NCBI GenBank assembly: GCA_039815685.1
Contig: JBCBYV010000005.1
Span: 1 to 64,000, forward strand
Reading direction: 5' to 3'
Source of the DNA: Thermohalobaculum sp039815685
GTDB lineage: Bacteria > Pseudomonadota > Alphaproteobacteria > Rhodobacterales > Rhodobacteraceae
Length of the DNA stretch: 64,000 nt
The position numbers and the translations under genes are program-made. Positions 7,918 to 16,970 of this stretch are shown here, piece after piece (the first letter of the stretch is position 1; every line of letters starts with the position of its first letter). The notes below the pieces were generated by a model. It did no database searches. It saw only the letters and a program-made list of their open reading frames with translations, and was not told where the DNA came from.

Positions 7918-10536
7918 GTGAGCAGCGGTCACCGTCTTGCAATGGGGGCGGTCCTGATCTGTAGCGTCGCGGCGTGCGAGCGCGGCGGGGACCGGGGCCC
8001 GACACAACTTGAGCCATGGCGCGCGGAGACGGTGCTGGGGCAGACGGCGGATCTTCCGCACGGACAACGTCGGGACGGCGCGATCCTGCCGCGCCGACAG
8101 GCAAGTGCGACAAACGCCAGCCTCTACACCGGCGGCCAGCCGCTCGGCCGCCTCTCCGGCGCCTCTCAGGTCGAGGAAGCCGGCGAGGTTACGCTCAACC
8201 TCGTCGAAGTTACCGTAGCGGAGGCCGCGGACGCCATCCTCACCGGCCTCTTCGGCCAAAACTACCTGATAGATCCGCGCGTCGAGGGCACGGTCGATAT
8301 CCGGTCGAGCAGGCCCATCAGCCGCCGCACCGCGTTCGAGGTCTTCGAACTCGCGCTCAAACAGAACGGTGCAGCGCTCGTACGTCGAAACAACGTCTTC
8401 GCCATCGTGCCGCTCGACACCGAGGTCGGCCTCGGCATCGACACACGTCCCACGGTGGCGCCCGGCTTCTCGATCCGTGCCGTACCGCTCCGCCATATCG
8501 GCGCGAATGAGATGGCGACCATCCTGCAGCCCATCGCGGGTCAGGGCATCGTGGGGGTGGACGAACGGCGCAACATCATCGTGCTGGCGGGAACCTCGGT
8601 CGATCAGCGGGCATGGGCCGGAACCATCGCCAGTTTCGATGTCGACTGGCTCGCCAACCGTTCCGTCGGCGTGTTCCCCATCCAGGGCCGTTCTGCGCGC
8701 TCGATCGTGCGCGGGCTCGAGCTGCTGGTCGACGCGGCAGAGGGCAGCGAGCCGATCGCCTTCTTCGAGATCATTCCCGAGAACAACTCGATCCTGACCG
8801 TCGCCCGGACACCGGAGGCGCTGCACAGCGTGGCGCGCTGGGTCCAACGTCTCACGCTCGAGGGGCAGAACGACGCACGGGTCTACAGCTATGATATGCG
8901 CTACGCCCGGGCGAGCGACATCGCCGGCGTGATGGGCCAGATCCTGGGCATTGAGGTGGAGGTGCCCGGTAGCGTTGAAGCGTCGCAGGCAGCAGCGTCC
9001 TCGCCAGCCTTCGCGCCCTTCGCGCTCCAGACCGGGATGCCGATCACCGGTCTGCAGCAGGTGCAGGCGCTGGAGACACAGGCCACCCTGGTGGACGATG
9101 CCCTGGCACCGACCCAGCGGCTCGCGCCAGAGGGTTCCATGAACCGGACGCGCATCGTCGCAAGCGAGCCGACGAACACGCTCCTGATCCACGCCACGCC
9201 GCCGGAATACGAGCGCATCCTGGGCGTCCTCGACCGCTTGGACGTGCCTCAACGCCAAGTGCTCGTCGAGGCGACGATCATCGAGGTCACGCTCAACGAC
9301 ACCTTGCGCTTCGGTGTGCAGTACTTCTTCGAGCGAGAGGGGAGCGACTTCGTGCTCTCGGTGGACCCGTCGCTCGGCCTGACGCCCACGCTACCCGGCT
9401 TTTCGGCCATCATCAACTCGCCCGCCAACGTCGTTGTCGACGCGCTCGACGACATCACCGAGATCAACGTGATCTCCTCGCCCAACATGATGGTCCTGAA
9501 CAATCAGCCCGCGCGTCTGAGCGTTGGCGCGCGTGTTCCGGTCGCGATCCGTCAGGCGCAGGAGGGACTCGAAGACACGGATGTCTTCGCCTCGGAGATC
9601 GAATTCAGGGACACCGGGGTCATCTTCGATGTGACACCGCGCATCAACTCGTCCGGCTCCGTGGTGCTCGACATCCGTCAGGAGGTCAGCAGTGTCACCG
9701 AACCGGATGCCGAGACGCTCACGCCAACGATCTCCCAACGTCTCCTCGAGAGCGCCATCGCGGTGGACAGCGGCGAGACGGTTGCCCTCGGCGGTCTCTT
9801 CTCCACCGATGCATCGCGCGGGCGCAGCGGTATTCCCTTCCTCGTCGACATCCCGATCGCGGGTGCTCTTTTCGGTACGCGCAGCACGAGCAACATCCGC
9901 ACCGAGCTCCTCGTGCTCATCACGCCGCGCATCGTGAATAACGCGGTAGACGCGCGGCGGGTGACGCGCGCTCTCCGTGAGCGCGTCACCTCAGTCGCCC
10001 TCGGCGATGCGGCGCTCAGCACCGCGATCCAGGCGCCGCCGCTCGAGAGCGAGAACAGCCGCCGACTGAAGGATCTCTTTCCCGGTATCAACGCGATCGA
10101 GAACGCGATCGAGGACGAGGCGGAAGCCCCGGTCTTCGTCCCCGCGCCCGACACTGTGAGCACGGCGCCCCTGGAGGCGGAAGAAGCCGCCGGCTCCCGA
10201 GCCGAGAATGCCGCGTCCGAAATCCCGCCGCCGACACCTCAAGCGGTGCCGTCCAGCGGACAAAGCTCGCGCAGCAACAGGCTGGTCGTTGGGCCCAGCG
10301 ATCCCGATGGCAACGCCTATGTCGTCCTCGGCAGTTACCGCGATCCGGCAGGTCCCAGCCGGCGCTGGTCCGCCCTTTCGGCACGCGAGGGCTCGGCTCT
10401 TGGCGGCCTCGACCCGGTCTTCGACGAACGCGGCGACCTTCATCGCGTGACCGTCGGCCCCCTCACCCCTGGCGAAGCCACCACTCTCTGCAACCGCCTC
10501 GGCGCCGACTGCTACGTCGAGCGCCGCGGCAGCTGA
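7918..10536 (+). CDS. gspD: Secretin GspD, lipoprotein form with C-terminal SPOR-like domain
   Basis: Outer-membrane channel of the type II system, 872 residues. The GTG at 7918 follows GAGGGAACA. A lipoprotein signal ends in VAAC (Cys20). The N0 domain starts near residue 90 (VTLNLVEVTVAEAADAI), followed by N1-N3 secretin modules. The secretin core runs from about 446 (QVLVEATIIEVTLNDTLRFG) to about 673 (ELLVLITPRIV). After an acidic, proline-rich linker, residues about 798-872 resemble a SPOR domain (AYVVLGSYRDP and HRVTVGPLTPGEA), at the place where other GspDs carry a pilotin-binding S-domain. It is separated from the peptidase gene by 47 bp. Confidence 0.92.
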   Translation: MSSGHRLAMGAVLICSVAACERGGDRGPTQLEPWRAETVLGQTADLPHGQRRDGAILPRRQASATNASLYTGGQPLGRLSGASQVEEAGEVTLNLVEVTVAEAADAILTGLFGQNYLIDPRVEGTVDIRSSRPISRRTAFEVFELALKQNGAALVRRNNVFAIVPLDTEVGLGIDTRPTVAPGFSIRAVPLRHIGANEMATILQPIAGQGIVGVDERRNIIVLAGTSVDQRAWAGTIASFDVDWLANRSVGVFPIQGRSARSIVRGLELLVDAAEGSEPIAFFEIIPENNSILTVARTPEALHSVARWVQRLTLEGQNDARVYSYDMRYARASDIAGVMGQILGIEVEVPGSVEASQAAASSPAFAPFALQTGMPITGLQQVQALETQATLVDDALAPTQRLAPEGSMNRTRIVASEPTNTLLIHATPPEYERILGVLDRLDVPQRQVLVEATIIEVTLNDTLRFGVQYFFEREGSDFVLSVDPSLGLTPTLPGFSAIINSPANVVVDALDDITEINVISSPNMMVLNNQPARLSVGARVPVAIRQAQEGLEDTDVFASEIEFRDTGVIFDVTPRINSSGSVVLDIRQEVSSVTEPDAETLTPTISQRLLESAIAVDSGETVALGGLFSTDASRGRSGIPFLVDIPIAGALFGTRSTSNIRTELLVLITPRIVNNAVDARRVTRALRERVTSVALGDAALSTAIQAPPLESENSRRLKDLFPGINAIENAIEDEAEAPVFVPAPDTVSTAPLEAEEAAGSRAENAASEIPPPTPQAVPSSGQSSRSNRLVVGPSDPDGNAYVVLGSYRDPAGPSRRWSALSAREGSALGGLDPVFDERGDLHRVTVGPLTPGEATTLCNRLGADCYVERRGS

Positions 10537-11122
10537 CCACGACCCACTCTTCGACCATATGCACGCCCGCGCGGGGACGTGGTGCTGCTCGCACCAGATC
10601 GGACGTGATCCAAGGCGTTGTTCTCATTTGGCTCGTTGGCTACCGCTGATTTGGCTCGCGGCTAAGCCTCTAATCTCGCCTGCCACCCGTGCTGGACGTG
10701 CTCTTCGTAGTTCCGAGGCGGACAGGGCGCAGTGAGGGACGAAACGTGTCTTGGGGTTCGCGCATCTGGGGGCAGATGCGCGATAGGCAGGCCCGTCCGA
10801 GCTGGACATCGAGCTCAATTCGATGCTGTCGCCCGACTAACGTGACGCCATGGAGCCGAGCGCCGGGTTGGCTCGGTTGGCGCTGTCGTTGATCCTCGAT
10901 GCTTCGATGCGGCGCTCATAAGCCGTGGTTCCCGTGTGGCCGTCCACCTCGGTCGACTTCTGTTCAAGCATTGGTGCAGCGCTGAACTGGCACTCTCCGG
11001 TGCGGTCGTTGCCGTGATCACCGTGCTCTTAGCCGGATGGTGGCGTGTCGCCGCTTGAAGCCGCTGCCTGCGACCGCCAATCGACTGCTCAGCGCGCATC
11101 TCAGCCGCCGCCCCCCGTGCGT
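10537..11122. other. 586-bp region with no recognisable gene
   Basis: Lies between the gspD stop and the convergent stop of the EamA gene. Short open frames here have no ribosome site and no recognisable protein features. The one structured element is a hairpin at 10759-10782. It could contain decayed coding sequence. Confidence 0.5.
10759..10782. other. Perfect 10-bp hairpin with GGGG loop
   Basis: CGCGCATCTG, loop GGGG, CAGATGCGCG. It lies 220 bp beyond gspD and has no T-run, so it is a poor intrinsic terminator; it may still protect or end convergent transcripts. Confidence 0.4.
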
Positions 11123-12058
11123 TCAGTTTCGGGGAAGGTGCGAACGGCCGTCTTCAGTTTCGCGGCGTCTGTACTGAGCGGAACCCATCCCAACGATCAC
11201 AAGCGCGACACCCGCGATCTGCGTGAGCGTCGGTACCGTACCGAAGCCCCAGGCGATGAGTGTGCCGATCACGGGTACGAGGTTGAGGAAGAGCGCGCAG
11301 ACCGGCAGGCCGAGGCGTGCGACGCTGAGGTTCCAGAGCATGAGGCCAAGGACGAGCGGGCCGAGAGCGGCCGCGACGGTGAGCGTCGCGTCGAAAACGG
11401 GGAAGCTCAGGTCGGCATGGCCGAAGCCGAGGGCCCAGCCCGCAAGGAAGATGGCAAGCTGGAAGGGCAACGCCCAGAGGATCGAGATCCGGCTGCGCGC
11501 GATCGTCGAGGCTTCCGGCAGGAGCCGCGGCACGGCGAGAGAGTAGAGGCTCCAGCAAACTTGTGCCGCGAGCACGAGCGCGAGGCCGATCACCGGCCGG
11601 TCACCGCCCGCATCCGCGCCCGGCGCCGGTGTGGCCAGAATAGCGCCGGGCACGACGAGAAAGAGCGCCAGCAGCAGCGCGCGTTCCGGCCGGCGGCCGG
11701 CGACAAGCCAGGTAACGAGGCTCGCCGTGATCGGCATGACGGCGGAGGCCGTCGCAGAGACCACGGGATTACCGATGACGGCTCCACCGGCGAAGAGAAG
11801 CGCGAAACCTGCGAATAGCCCGCCCAGCATAAGGCCATGCGCCGGCGCCAGGCGGTGCGTTCCCACGTCGGAGGTGTCGCCGCGCGCCGCCGCGATCCCG
11901 GCCAGCACCGCGAAGGCCAGCGCCGCAAGCATGTAGCGCGCGAGGTTGAGCGTGGCGGTGTCCCAACGCTCGCCGACTTCATGAAGCGCCGGCGCCTGGA
12001 ACGACCACATCGTCACCGTCACCGCGACCGGTCCGTAGAGAAGGAGGGCTGCCCTCAT
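11123..12058 (-). CDS. EamA/DMT-family permease
   Basis: A 311-residue integral membrane protein with about ten hydrophobic helices in two EamA repeats, the usual architecture of drug/metabolite exporters. Motifs such as LNLARYMLAALAF in the first half and LNLVPVIGTLIAWGF in the second mark the repeats. Its ATG overlaps the stop of the ureohydrolase gene (ATGA), so they are co-translated; it may export a product or excess intermediate of that pathway. The substrate cannot be read from the sequence. Confidence 0.85.
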   Translation of the reverse strand: MRAALLLYGPVAVTVTMWSFQAPALHEVGERWDTATLNLARYMLAALAFAVLAGIAAARGDTSDVGTHRLAPAHGLMLGGLFAGFALLFAGGAVIGNPVVSATASAVMPITASLVTWLVAGRRPERALLLALFLVVPGAILATPAPGADAGGDRPVIGLALVLAAQVCWSLYSLAVPRLLPEASTIARSRISILWALPFQLAIFLAGWALGFGHADLSFPVFDATLTVAAALGPLVLGLMLWNLSVARLGLPVCALFLNLVPVIGTLIAWGFGTVPTLTQIAGVALVIVGMGSAQYRRRETEDGRSHLPRN

Positions 12059-13029
12059 TCCGCGCGAAGACGCGGTGAGGCGGCGATCAGGTAGAGAAGC
12101 TCCAGGGCGACGGTGGCGGCAAGCCAGGCCGTCTGACCCTGCACGTCGAAGCCGGGCGTCATGGTGTTGATGTCGGCGCCGACGATGTGGAGGCCCGCGA
12201 GGCCCCTGAGAAGCCCCAAACCCTCGCGCGCCGTAAGCCCGCCCCAGGCCGGGGTGAAGACGCCCGGGGCCGTGGCTGGATCGAAGAGATCCATATCGAC
12301 GCAGAGAAAGACAGGAGCATCGCCGACGATCTCCCGGATGCGCGCGGCGGTGGCCGGGATACCCTCTGCCTCGATGGTGCTCATGGGGATCAGGCGATAG
12401 CCGAGCGCCTCGGCATGGGCGAAGACGCCGGGGACATAGGCGAAGCCGCGCAGGCCCGCATGGACCGAACGTTCAGGCATCACATAGCCGCGCTCGACCG
12501 CGTAGCCGAAGGTCGTGGCGGGATCGAGCGGTGGCGCGTTGACGCCGGGCTTTGGCGGGTAGGCGTCGGTATGGCTGTCGAGATGGACGACCGCGAGCCC
12601 CGGATAGGCAGCGCCGAGCGCCGCCATCGCCGGCACGCTGACCATCCCGTCTCCGCCGATCCCGATCGGCACGATGCCTGCCTTGACCACCGCCGAGTAG
12701 GCCCCCTCCATGCGGGCGAGCGACCCTTCGTGGTCACCGTGAAGCACCGGGACGTCGCCGAGATCGACGAGGCCCAGGGCCGCGACGGGATCGCGGTTAT
12801 CCGCATCCTCCGGTCGGTGATGGCGCACCATGTCGGTCGACATCATTCGGATCGCCGACGGCCCGAGCCGGGCGCCCGTGCGTCGTGGATGCCCTCCGGC
12901 ATCGAACGGCAGCCCCAGCACCGCAGCGCGCGCGCCGGCCCGCGCCGCCATGGCGGGATCCTGGCATTGCGGCACGCCGAGAAAGCTGCCGACCGCGCGG
13001 AAGAGCTCGCTGTTTTCGTGGCCGCTCAC
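12055..13029 (-). CDS. Ureohydrolase (arginase/agmatinase family) with altered metal site
   Basis: A 324-residue ureohydrolase-fold enzyme; the family removes urea from guanidino compounds using a binuclear metal site. The GTG at 13029 has GGAGGAGGT eight bases upstream, so the longer frame from 13062 is not used. Metal motifs: DSHTD (normally DAHxD) and VDMDLFDPATAPG (normally xDxDxxDPxxAPG) are kept. The first motif, normally GGDH, reads GGDG, so the histidine ligand is glycine at residue 128. The active site may therefore bind one metal or use a different substrate. It lies downstream of a transporter and two amide- or amidine-acting enzymes, and is coupled to the EamA gene. Confidence 0.82.
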   Translation of the reverse strand: MSGHENSELFRAVGSFLGVPQCQDPAMAARAGARAAVLGLPFDAGGHPRRTGARLGPSAIRMMSTDMVRHHRPEDADNRDPVAALGLVDLGDVPVLHGDHEGSLARMEGAYSAVVKAGIVPIGIGGDGMVSVPAMAALGAAYPGLAVVHLDSHTDAYPPKPGVNAPPLDPATTFGYAVERGYVMPERSVHAGLRGFAYVPGVFAHAEALGYRLIPMSTIEAEGIPATAARIREIVGDAPVFLCVDMDLFDPATAPGVFTPAWGGLTAREGLGLLRGLAGLHIVGADINTMTPGFDVQGQTAWLAATVALELLYLIAASPRLRAE

Positions 13030-13361
13030 GCTGTCAGACCTCCTCCACGCCAATGCGCCCAAGTCGGACAGCCGGCCCGGCGCACCTTCATCTCAATGCC
13101 ATGCCACCGCTCAACGCCCCGGCGCTGCGACTTTCCACTGGGGAGAACAGCGTGTCGGGGCCATCCGGTCTGCGGGGCGCGTGGCCCATGATGAGCCCGT
13201 TCATCCCACGCATGGCTTTGCGACGTGGATCTCATCGCAGCATCGAGAGGGTTCTGGGAGAGAGGCGTTGTGCGCCCGCCGAGGTGGGGGTTGGCCATGA
13301 ACCTCTCTTCGATACTCCGGCAAGAGCGGGAAACGGCTGCACCCCGGCCGTATCGGCCATG
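13030..13361. other. 332-bp gap within the guanidino cluster
   Basis: Between the ureohydrolase start and the stop of the DDAH-like gene. No frame with a ribosome site and no strong hairpin was seen. The ureohydrolase ribosome site is at about 13038-13046; the gap suggests a separate promoter for that gene pair. Confidence 0.4.
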
Positions 13362-14375
13362 TCAGATGGGATCGCGGATAAGCGGCGAGGTCGAGCAGTG
13401 GATCCCGCCCCCGCCCTCGTAGACGAGGTCATAGGGCACGCTCACGATCTCGATGCCGAGCGCGTCCAGCCGATCCGCGGTGCGGGGGGAGAGGCCGTCC
13501 TGCATGATGACGCGGCCGGGGGCTACAGCGAGGCAGTTGAGGCAACCCACGGCGTCATCGGGATGAACCTCGATCTGGCGGATGCCGAGCTCGTCCAGCT
13601 TTTCGAGGAACCAGAAGGGAAGCTGGGTCGGGTTCGTGATGGCCACATCCTCGGCGATCATCACCAGCGCGCCGTCGATATGCAGCCTGTAACCCGTGAG
13701 GTCGACGCGGATAAGCTCGGCGCCGGCCTCCCGGATCACCTCCTCGACCTGTCGCGTCCCCTCCTCGTTGACACGGGAGGATCGGCCAATCACTGCGAGG
13801 CCGGGGCGGAGCCAGACGAAGCTGCCGCCTTCCATCAGGCCGCGCCCATTGACCGTGCGCAGGATCGGGCAGCCGACGCGGGCGAGCGCCTGGGTCACCG
13901 GTCGCTCCTCACCCCGCCGCACCACCGGCCCCAGTCGCGTGACGATCGCGCCGCCGGCAACGCCGATGCAGCTGTCGCGCGTGTAGATCTGCTTGTGCCG
14001 CCCGGAGGCGGCCTCCTCGACGAGCACCACCTCCACGCCCTCGTCCCGCAGCACCTTGGTCAGCGCATCATGCTGCGCCTGCTGAGCGCCGATATCGGGG
14101 ATGCGGTCGCCACGCCAGTACCAGCTCTGACCCTCCTCATCGCCATAGGAGTTCAGCCGCTCGATGCGCTTCGTGGGATCGATGATCTCCATCTCGGGGC
14201 CTGGGCGGTGCATCAGAACCATGCGCAGTCGGCCTACATCGTTGGTGCAGCCCCATTGCCGGCCCCAAACCTCCTCCTGCTGCGCGGCGCTCTCGAACGC
14301 CGGATCGGCATGGCTGGGGAAGGCGCGAATGGTCATGTTGTAGCGGTATTCGAACTCGCTGACCGCACCACTCAT
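13362..14375 (-). CDS. Dimethylarginine dimethylaminohydrolase/amidinotransferase-fold enzyme
   Basis: A 337-residue member of the guanidino-modifying superfamily (DDAH, arginine deiminase, amidinotransferase). The catalytic cysteine lies in GIHCSTSPL near the C-terminus and the catalytic histidine in RLHIDGALVMI, with the upstream substrate-binding stretch TRDSCIGV. The ATG at 14375 has AAGGAG seven bases upstream; the longer frame to 14528 would overlap the M20 gene. Its neighbours (importer, amidohydrolase, ureohydrolase) suggest breakdown of a substituted arginine or related guanidine. Specificity within the superfamily is not resolved. Confidence 0.85.
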   Translation of the reverse strand: MSGAVSEFEYRYNMTIRAFPSHADPAFESAAQQEEVWGRQWGCTNDVGRLRMVLMHRPGPEMEIIDPTKRIERLNSYGDEEGQSWYWRGDRIPDIGAQQAQHDALTKVLRDEGVEVVLVEEAASGRHKQIYTRDSCIGVAGGAIVTRLGPVVRRGEERPVTQALARVGCPILRTVNGRGLMEGGSFVWLRPGLAVIGRSSRVNEEGTRQVEEVIREAGAELIRVDLTGYRLHIDGALVMIAEDVAITNPTQLPFWFLEKLDELGIRQIEVHPDDAVGCLNCLAVAPGRVIMQDGLSPRTADRLDALGIEIVSVPYDLVYEGGGGIHCSTSPLIRDPI

Positions 14376-14493
14376 TGGCTCACTCCTTCTTCGTCGCCGG
14401 ACGCACCTGCCAACTGTTTCTGCGAGGCCCCTGCCCATCGCGCGCGGGGCTCCCTCCGGGCACTCGCCCACGGGAAAGCGGCAGCTGGCATCC

Positions 14494-16104
14494 TCAATCC
14501 CCCGGTCGGGGCGGCACGGACCAAACACTACCCTCGGGCGTCTCGGTCCATTGCGGCCATGGATAATGGACCGGCGCCGGCGCTTTCGGGCCCAGCAACG
14601 GTGCGAGCCAACGCGTCCCGCCGATCCCGCCGCCCGTGCGCTCCTCGAACTCCGCGCGTGCCGCCGCGAGCGAACGGCTGTCCGTCAGCAGGTCGAGCGC
14701 CGTCGTCGCGATCACCCGGCCGGCAGTGAGGAACATCGGGTCCATCGCAGCAGGCACGCCGCCCAGCGCCCAGCGGCACCAGTGCGGCAGCACCGAGCCA
14801 TCGGCCGGCGGGCGCGGCACCGGGCGCCCGACATAGAGGCGCACGGTCGGCGTGTGCCATGTGTAGTCCGTGTAATCGTCCGAGGTGTAGTTGGTCTGCC
14901 AGGGTGGCAGCATGGAGCGGATCATAGCCTCGCCCTCACGCGGCTCGACCAGCGCCTCCATATTCTCCGGGAAAGGATCGGGGTCGGGCTCGAAACCGAG
15001 ACCGGCCTGGATCTCCCGTGCGAAGGCCCGGGCCTCCTCGGGAAACCGCGGCGGGCCCACAAGGGCGAAGTTGGCATAGGTCGTCTCGGCCAGCGCGTGG
15101 TTGGCGAGGCCCGGGCGCGTCCGCGTGACCCAGCCCGAGGACACCTCGCAATGCGTGATCGCTGCGACATGCGCGGCATTGTGCTCGAGCACCCGATCGA
15201 TCGCCTCCGCCATCGCGACGGAGGGACAGCGCCAGGCATACTGCAGCTCCGCAAAGCGGGGCGGCAGGTTGTCCGATGTCGCGAAGCCGCCATTCAGAAT
15301 GGCCTCGTTGAGCGACCAGTTGCCTGCGTGGGGCAGCATGTTCTCCTTGGTCGCCTGCGTGACCGAGTACATCATCACCAGGGCGTCGAGCGCCGCGGGC
15401 GCCCGGGCGACGGCGTGGTAGTTCTGCACGCCCTTGCGGTCCCCGGCCCCGCCATAGGTGTGCGGCTCGGGGCAGGTGAAGGTGAAGACCTTCGACCAGT
15501 AGGCGCCGCAATGCGTGTCCCAGAGCACGGTGTTGGAAAGCGCCGGCAGCGAAGTCGGGTGAAAGCTGATCGCGGCGCCCATGTCGTCATAGTAGCCGTG
15601 GCTCGCATGGATCGGCTTCGAGCCGCACATCTTCTCCGCAGGCTCACCCATGAAGCGGATGCGGCCGGGAATGCCGTGTGCCTCCATCGCCGCCTTGAGC
15701 GCGAGGACGCCCGTGAGCCCCCCCATGCCTAGGGCGGAATGCGGGTCCGTATGCCCCGCCGCCGTTGGGTGGTGGCCCTCACGCGGCTTTCGGTAAGGCA
15801 CGGGTTCCTGGCTACAGCCGGGCACCGCGTCATACTCCGCATAGGCGCCGATGCAGGGCCCGTCACCCGCGGGGCTGGTCCAGTCCGCGCAGAATGCCGT
15901 CGGCATGCCGGCTGACCCCTCCTCCACCGTGAAACCCTCCGCGCGCAGACGCGCGACATACCAGGCACAGGAGAGGTACTCCCGCCAGGCGGGCTCATGG
16001 AGGTGCCAGAGCGTCATATGATCGGCCGAAAGCCCCAGGGCAGCCACGTCGATCCAGTCCAGGGCCGTCCGCTTCGCAGGCGTCATGCTGGCGGGATCGG
16101 TCAT
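14494..16104 (-). CDS. M20-family amidohydrolase (AbgB-like)
   Basis: A 536-residue metallopeptidase-fold amidohydrolase. Recognisable elements are the metal-binding AYAEYDAVPG (compare GEYDALPG of AbgB), GHTDPHSALGMGG, EPAEKMCGSKP, and a lid domain in the middle. The second motif differs from the usual C-G-H-N of AbgB-type enzymes. It would hydrolyse an amide of an imported compound in the cytoplasm. The ATG overlaps the stop of the upstream permease gene by one base (TGATG), so it belongs to the ABC transporter operon. Confidence 0.85.
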   Translation of the reverse strand: MTDPASMTPAKRTALDWIDVAALGLSADHMTLWHLHEPAWREYLSCAWYVARLRAEGFTVEEGSAGMPTAFCADWTSPAGDGPCIGAYAEYDAVPGCSQEPVPYRKPREGHHPTAAGHTDPHSALGMGGLTGVLALKAAMEAHGIPGRIRFMGEPAEKMCGSKPIHASHGYYDDMGAAISFHPTSLPALSNTVLWDTHCGAYWSKVFTFTCPEPHTYGGAGDRKGVQNYHAVARAPAALDALVMMYSVTQATKENMLPHAGNWSLNEAILNGGFATSDNLPPRFAELQYAWRCPSVAMAEAIDRVLEHNAAHVAAITHCEVSSGWVTRTRPGLANHALAETTYANFALVGPPRFPEEARAFAREIQAGLGFEPDPDPFPENMEALVEPREGEAMIRSMLPPWQTNYTSDDYTDYTWHTPTVRLYVGRPVPRPPADGSVLPHWCRWALGGVPAAMDPMFLTAGRVIATTALDLLTDSRSLAAARAEFEERTGGGIGGTRWLAPLLGPKAPAPVHYPWPQWTETPEGSVWSVPPRPGD

Positions 16105-16970
16105 CAGTCGGCATCCGCGACGGCGGCGAGGCGGGCTCGCCTGCGCCTCTTGGCCCAGAGATCGAGAAGCAGGAGCGCCAGCGTCAGCACCATCAGCATC
16201 GTCGCGACGGCGGCAATCGTGGGATCGAGATGGTCCTGGATCCCGTTCCAGATCCGCTTCGGCAGCGTGTAGACCTCGCGGCTCGTGATGAAGAGCACGG
16301 TCACGATCTCGTCGAAGCTGATGGTGAACGAGAAGAGCGCACCCGAGAGCACGCCCGGCATCACCGCGGGCAGGATCACTAGGCGCACAGTCTGGGCATT
16401 AGAGGCGCCGAGATTGCGCGCTGCCTGCTCGGTGCGCGGGTCCACGTTGGCCAGCGCCGCCGAGACGGTGATGATCACGTATGGGATCGCGATCAGCGTA
16501 TGTGCGATGATCGTGCCGAGATACGTGTCGATGAGCCCAAGATCGATCCAGAAGCGGTAGATCGCCAGCGCCTGCACGATGACGGGCACGATGATCGGCA
16601 GCAGCATGAAAAGCCGCACCGCCTCCGCCGCCCGGCTGGAGAGCCGCCAGCACCCGATGGCGCAGAGCGTGCCGAGCAGGACAGCAAGCGTCGTGGCGCA
16701 GCTTGCCACGATCAGACTGTCGAGCGTGGCCGCGAGCCATTCGTCCTTCTCGAAGAAGGCAGCATAATGCTCGAAGCTGATGCCTTCCTTCGGCAAGGAC
16801 AGATAGTATTGATCCGTCACTGAGACGGGCAGGACGATCAGCATCGGCAGGACAAGGAAACCCAGCACCGTCCAGGCAAGCCCGAGCGCGAAGAGACGAC
16901 CCCAGAGCGCGCGCCGGTCCCGCCCGGCTCGCCGCACTGCCAAGGCCATTTCACCGGCAACGACCGTCAT
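16104..16970 (-). CDS. ABC transporter permease, PotC type
   Basis: A 288-residue permease with six predicted helices. The EAA loop is EQAARNLGASNAQTVRLVILPAVMPG, typical of importers of the spermidine/putrescine/opine family. It has a long basic N-terminus and the family's late periplasmic segment (PKRIWNGIQDHLDPTIAA). The start overlaps the other permease gene (16967-16970, ATGA) and the stop overlaps the M20 gene. Confidence 0.9.
   Translation of the reverse strand: MTVVAGEMALAVRRAGRDRRALWGRLFALGLAWTVLGFLVLPMLIVLPVSVTDQYYLSLPKEGISFEHYAAFFEKDEWLAATLDSLIVASCATTLAVLLGTLCAIGCWRLSSRAAEAVRLFMLLPIIVPVIVQALAIYRFWIDLGLIDTYLGTIIAHTLIAIPYVIITVSAALANVDPRTEQAARNLGASNAQTVRLVILPAVMPGVLSGALFSFTISFDEIVTVLFITSREVYTLPKRIWNGIQDHLDPTIAAVATMLMVLTLALLLLDLWAKRRRRARLAAVADAD

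Noticed and set aside
10537..11122. Transposase remnant or lost gene after gspD
   Set aside because: No DDE-type motifs, terminal inverted repeats or recognisable protein segments could be read; left as gene-free.
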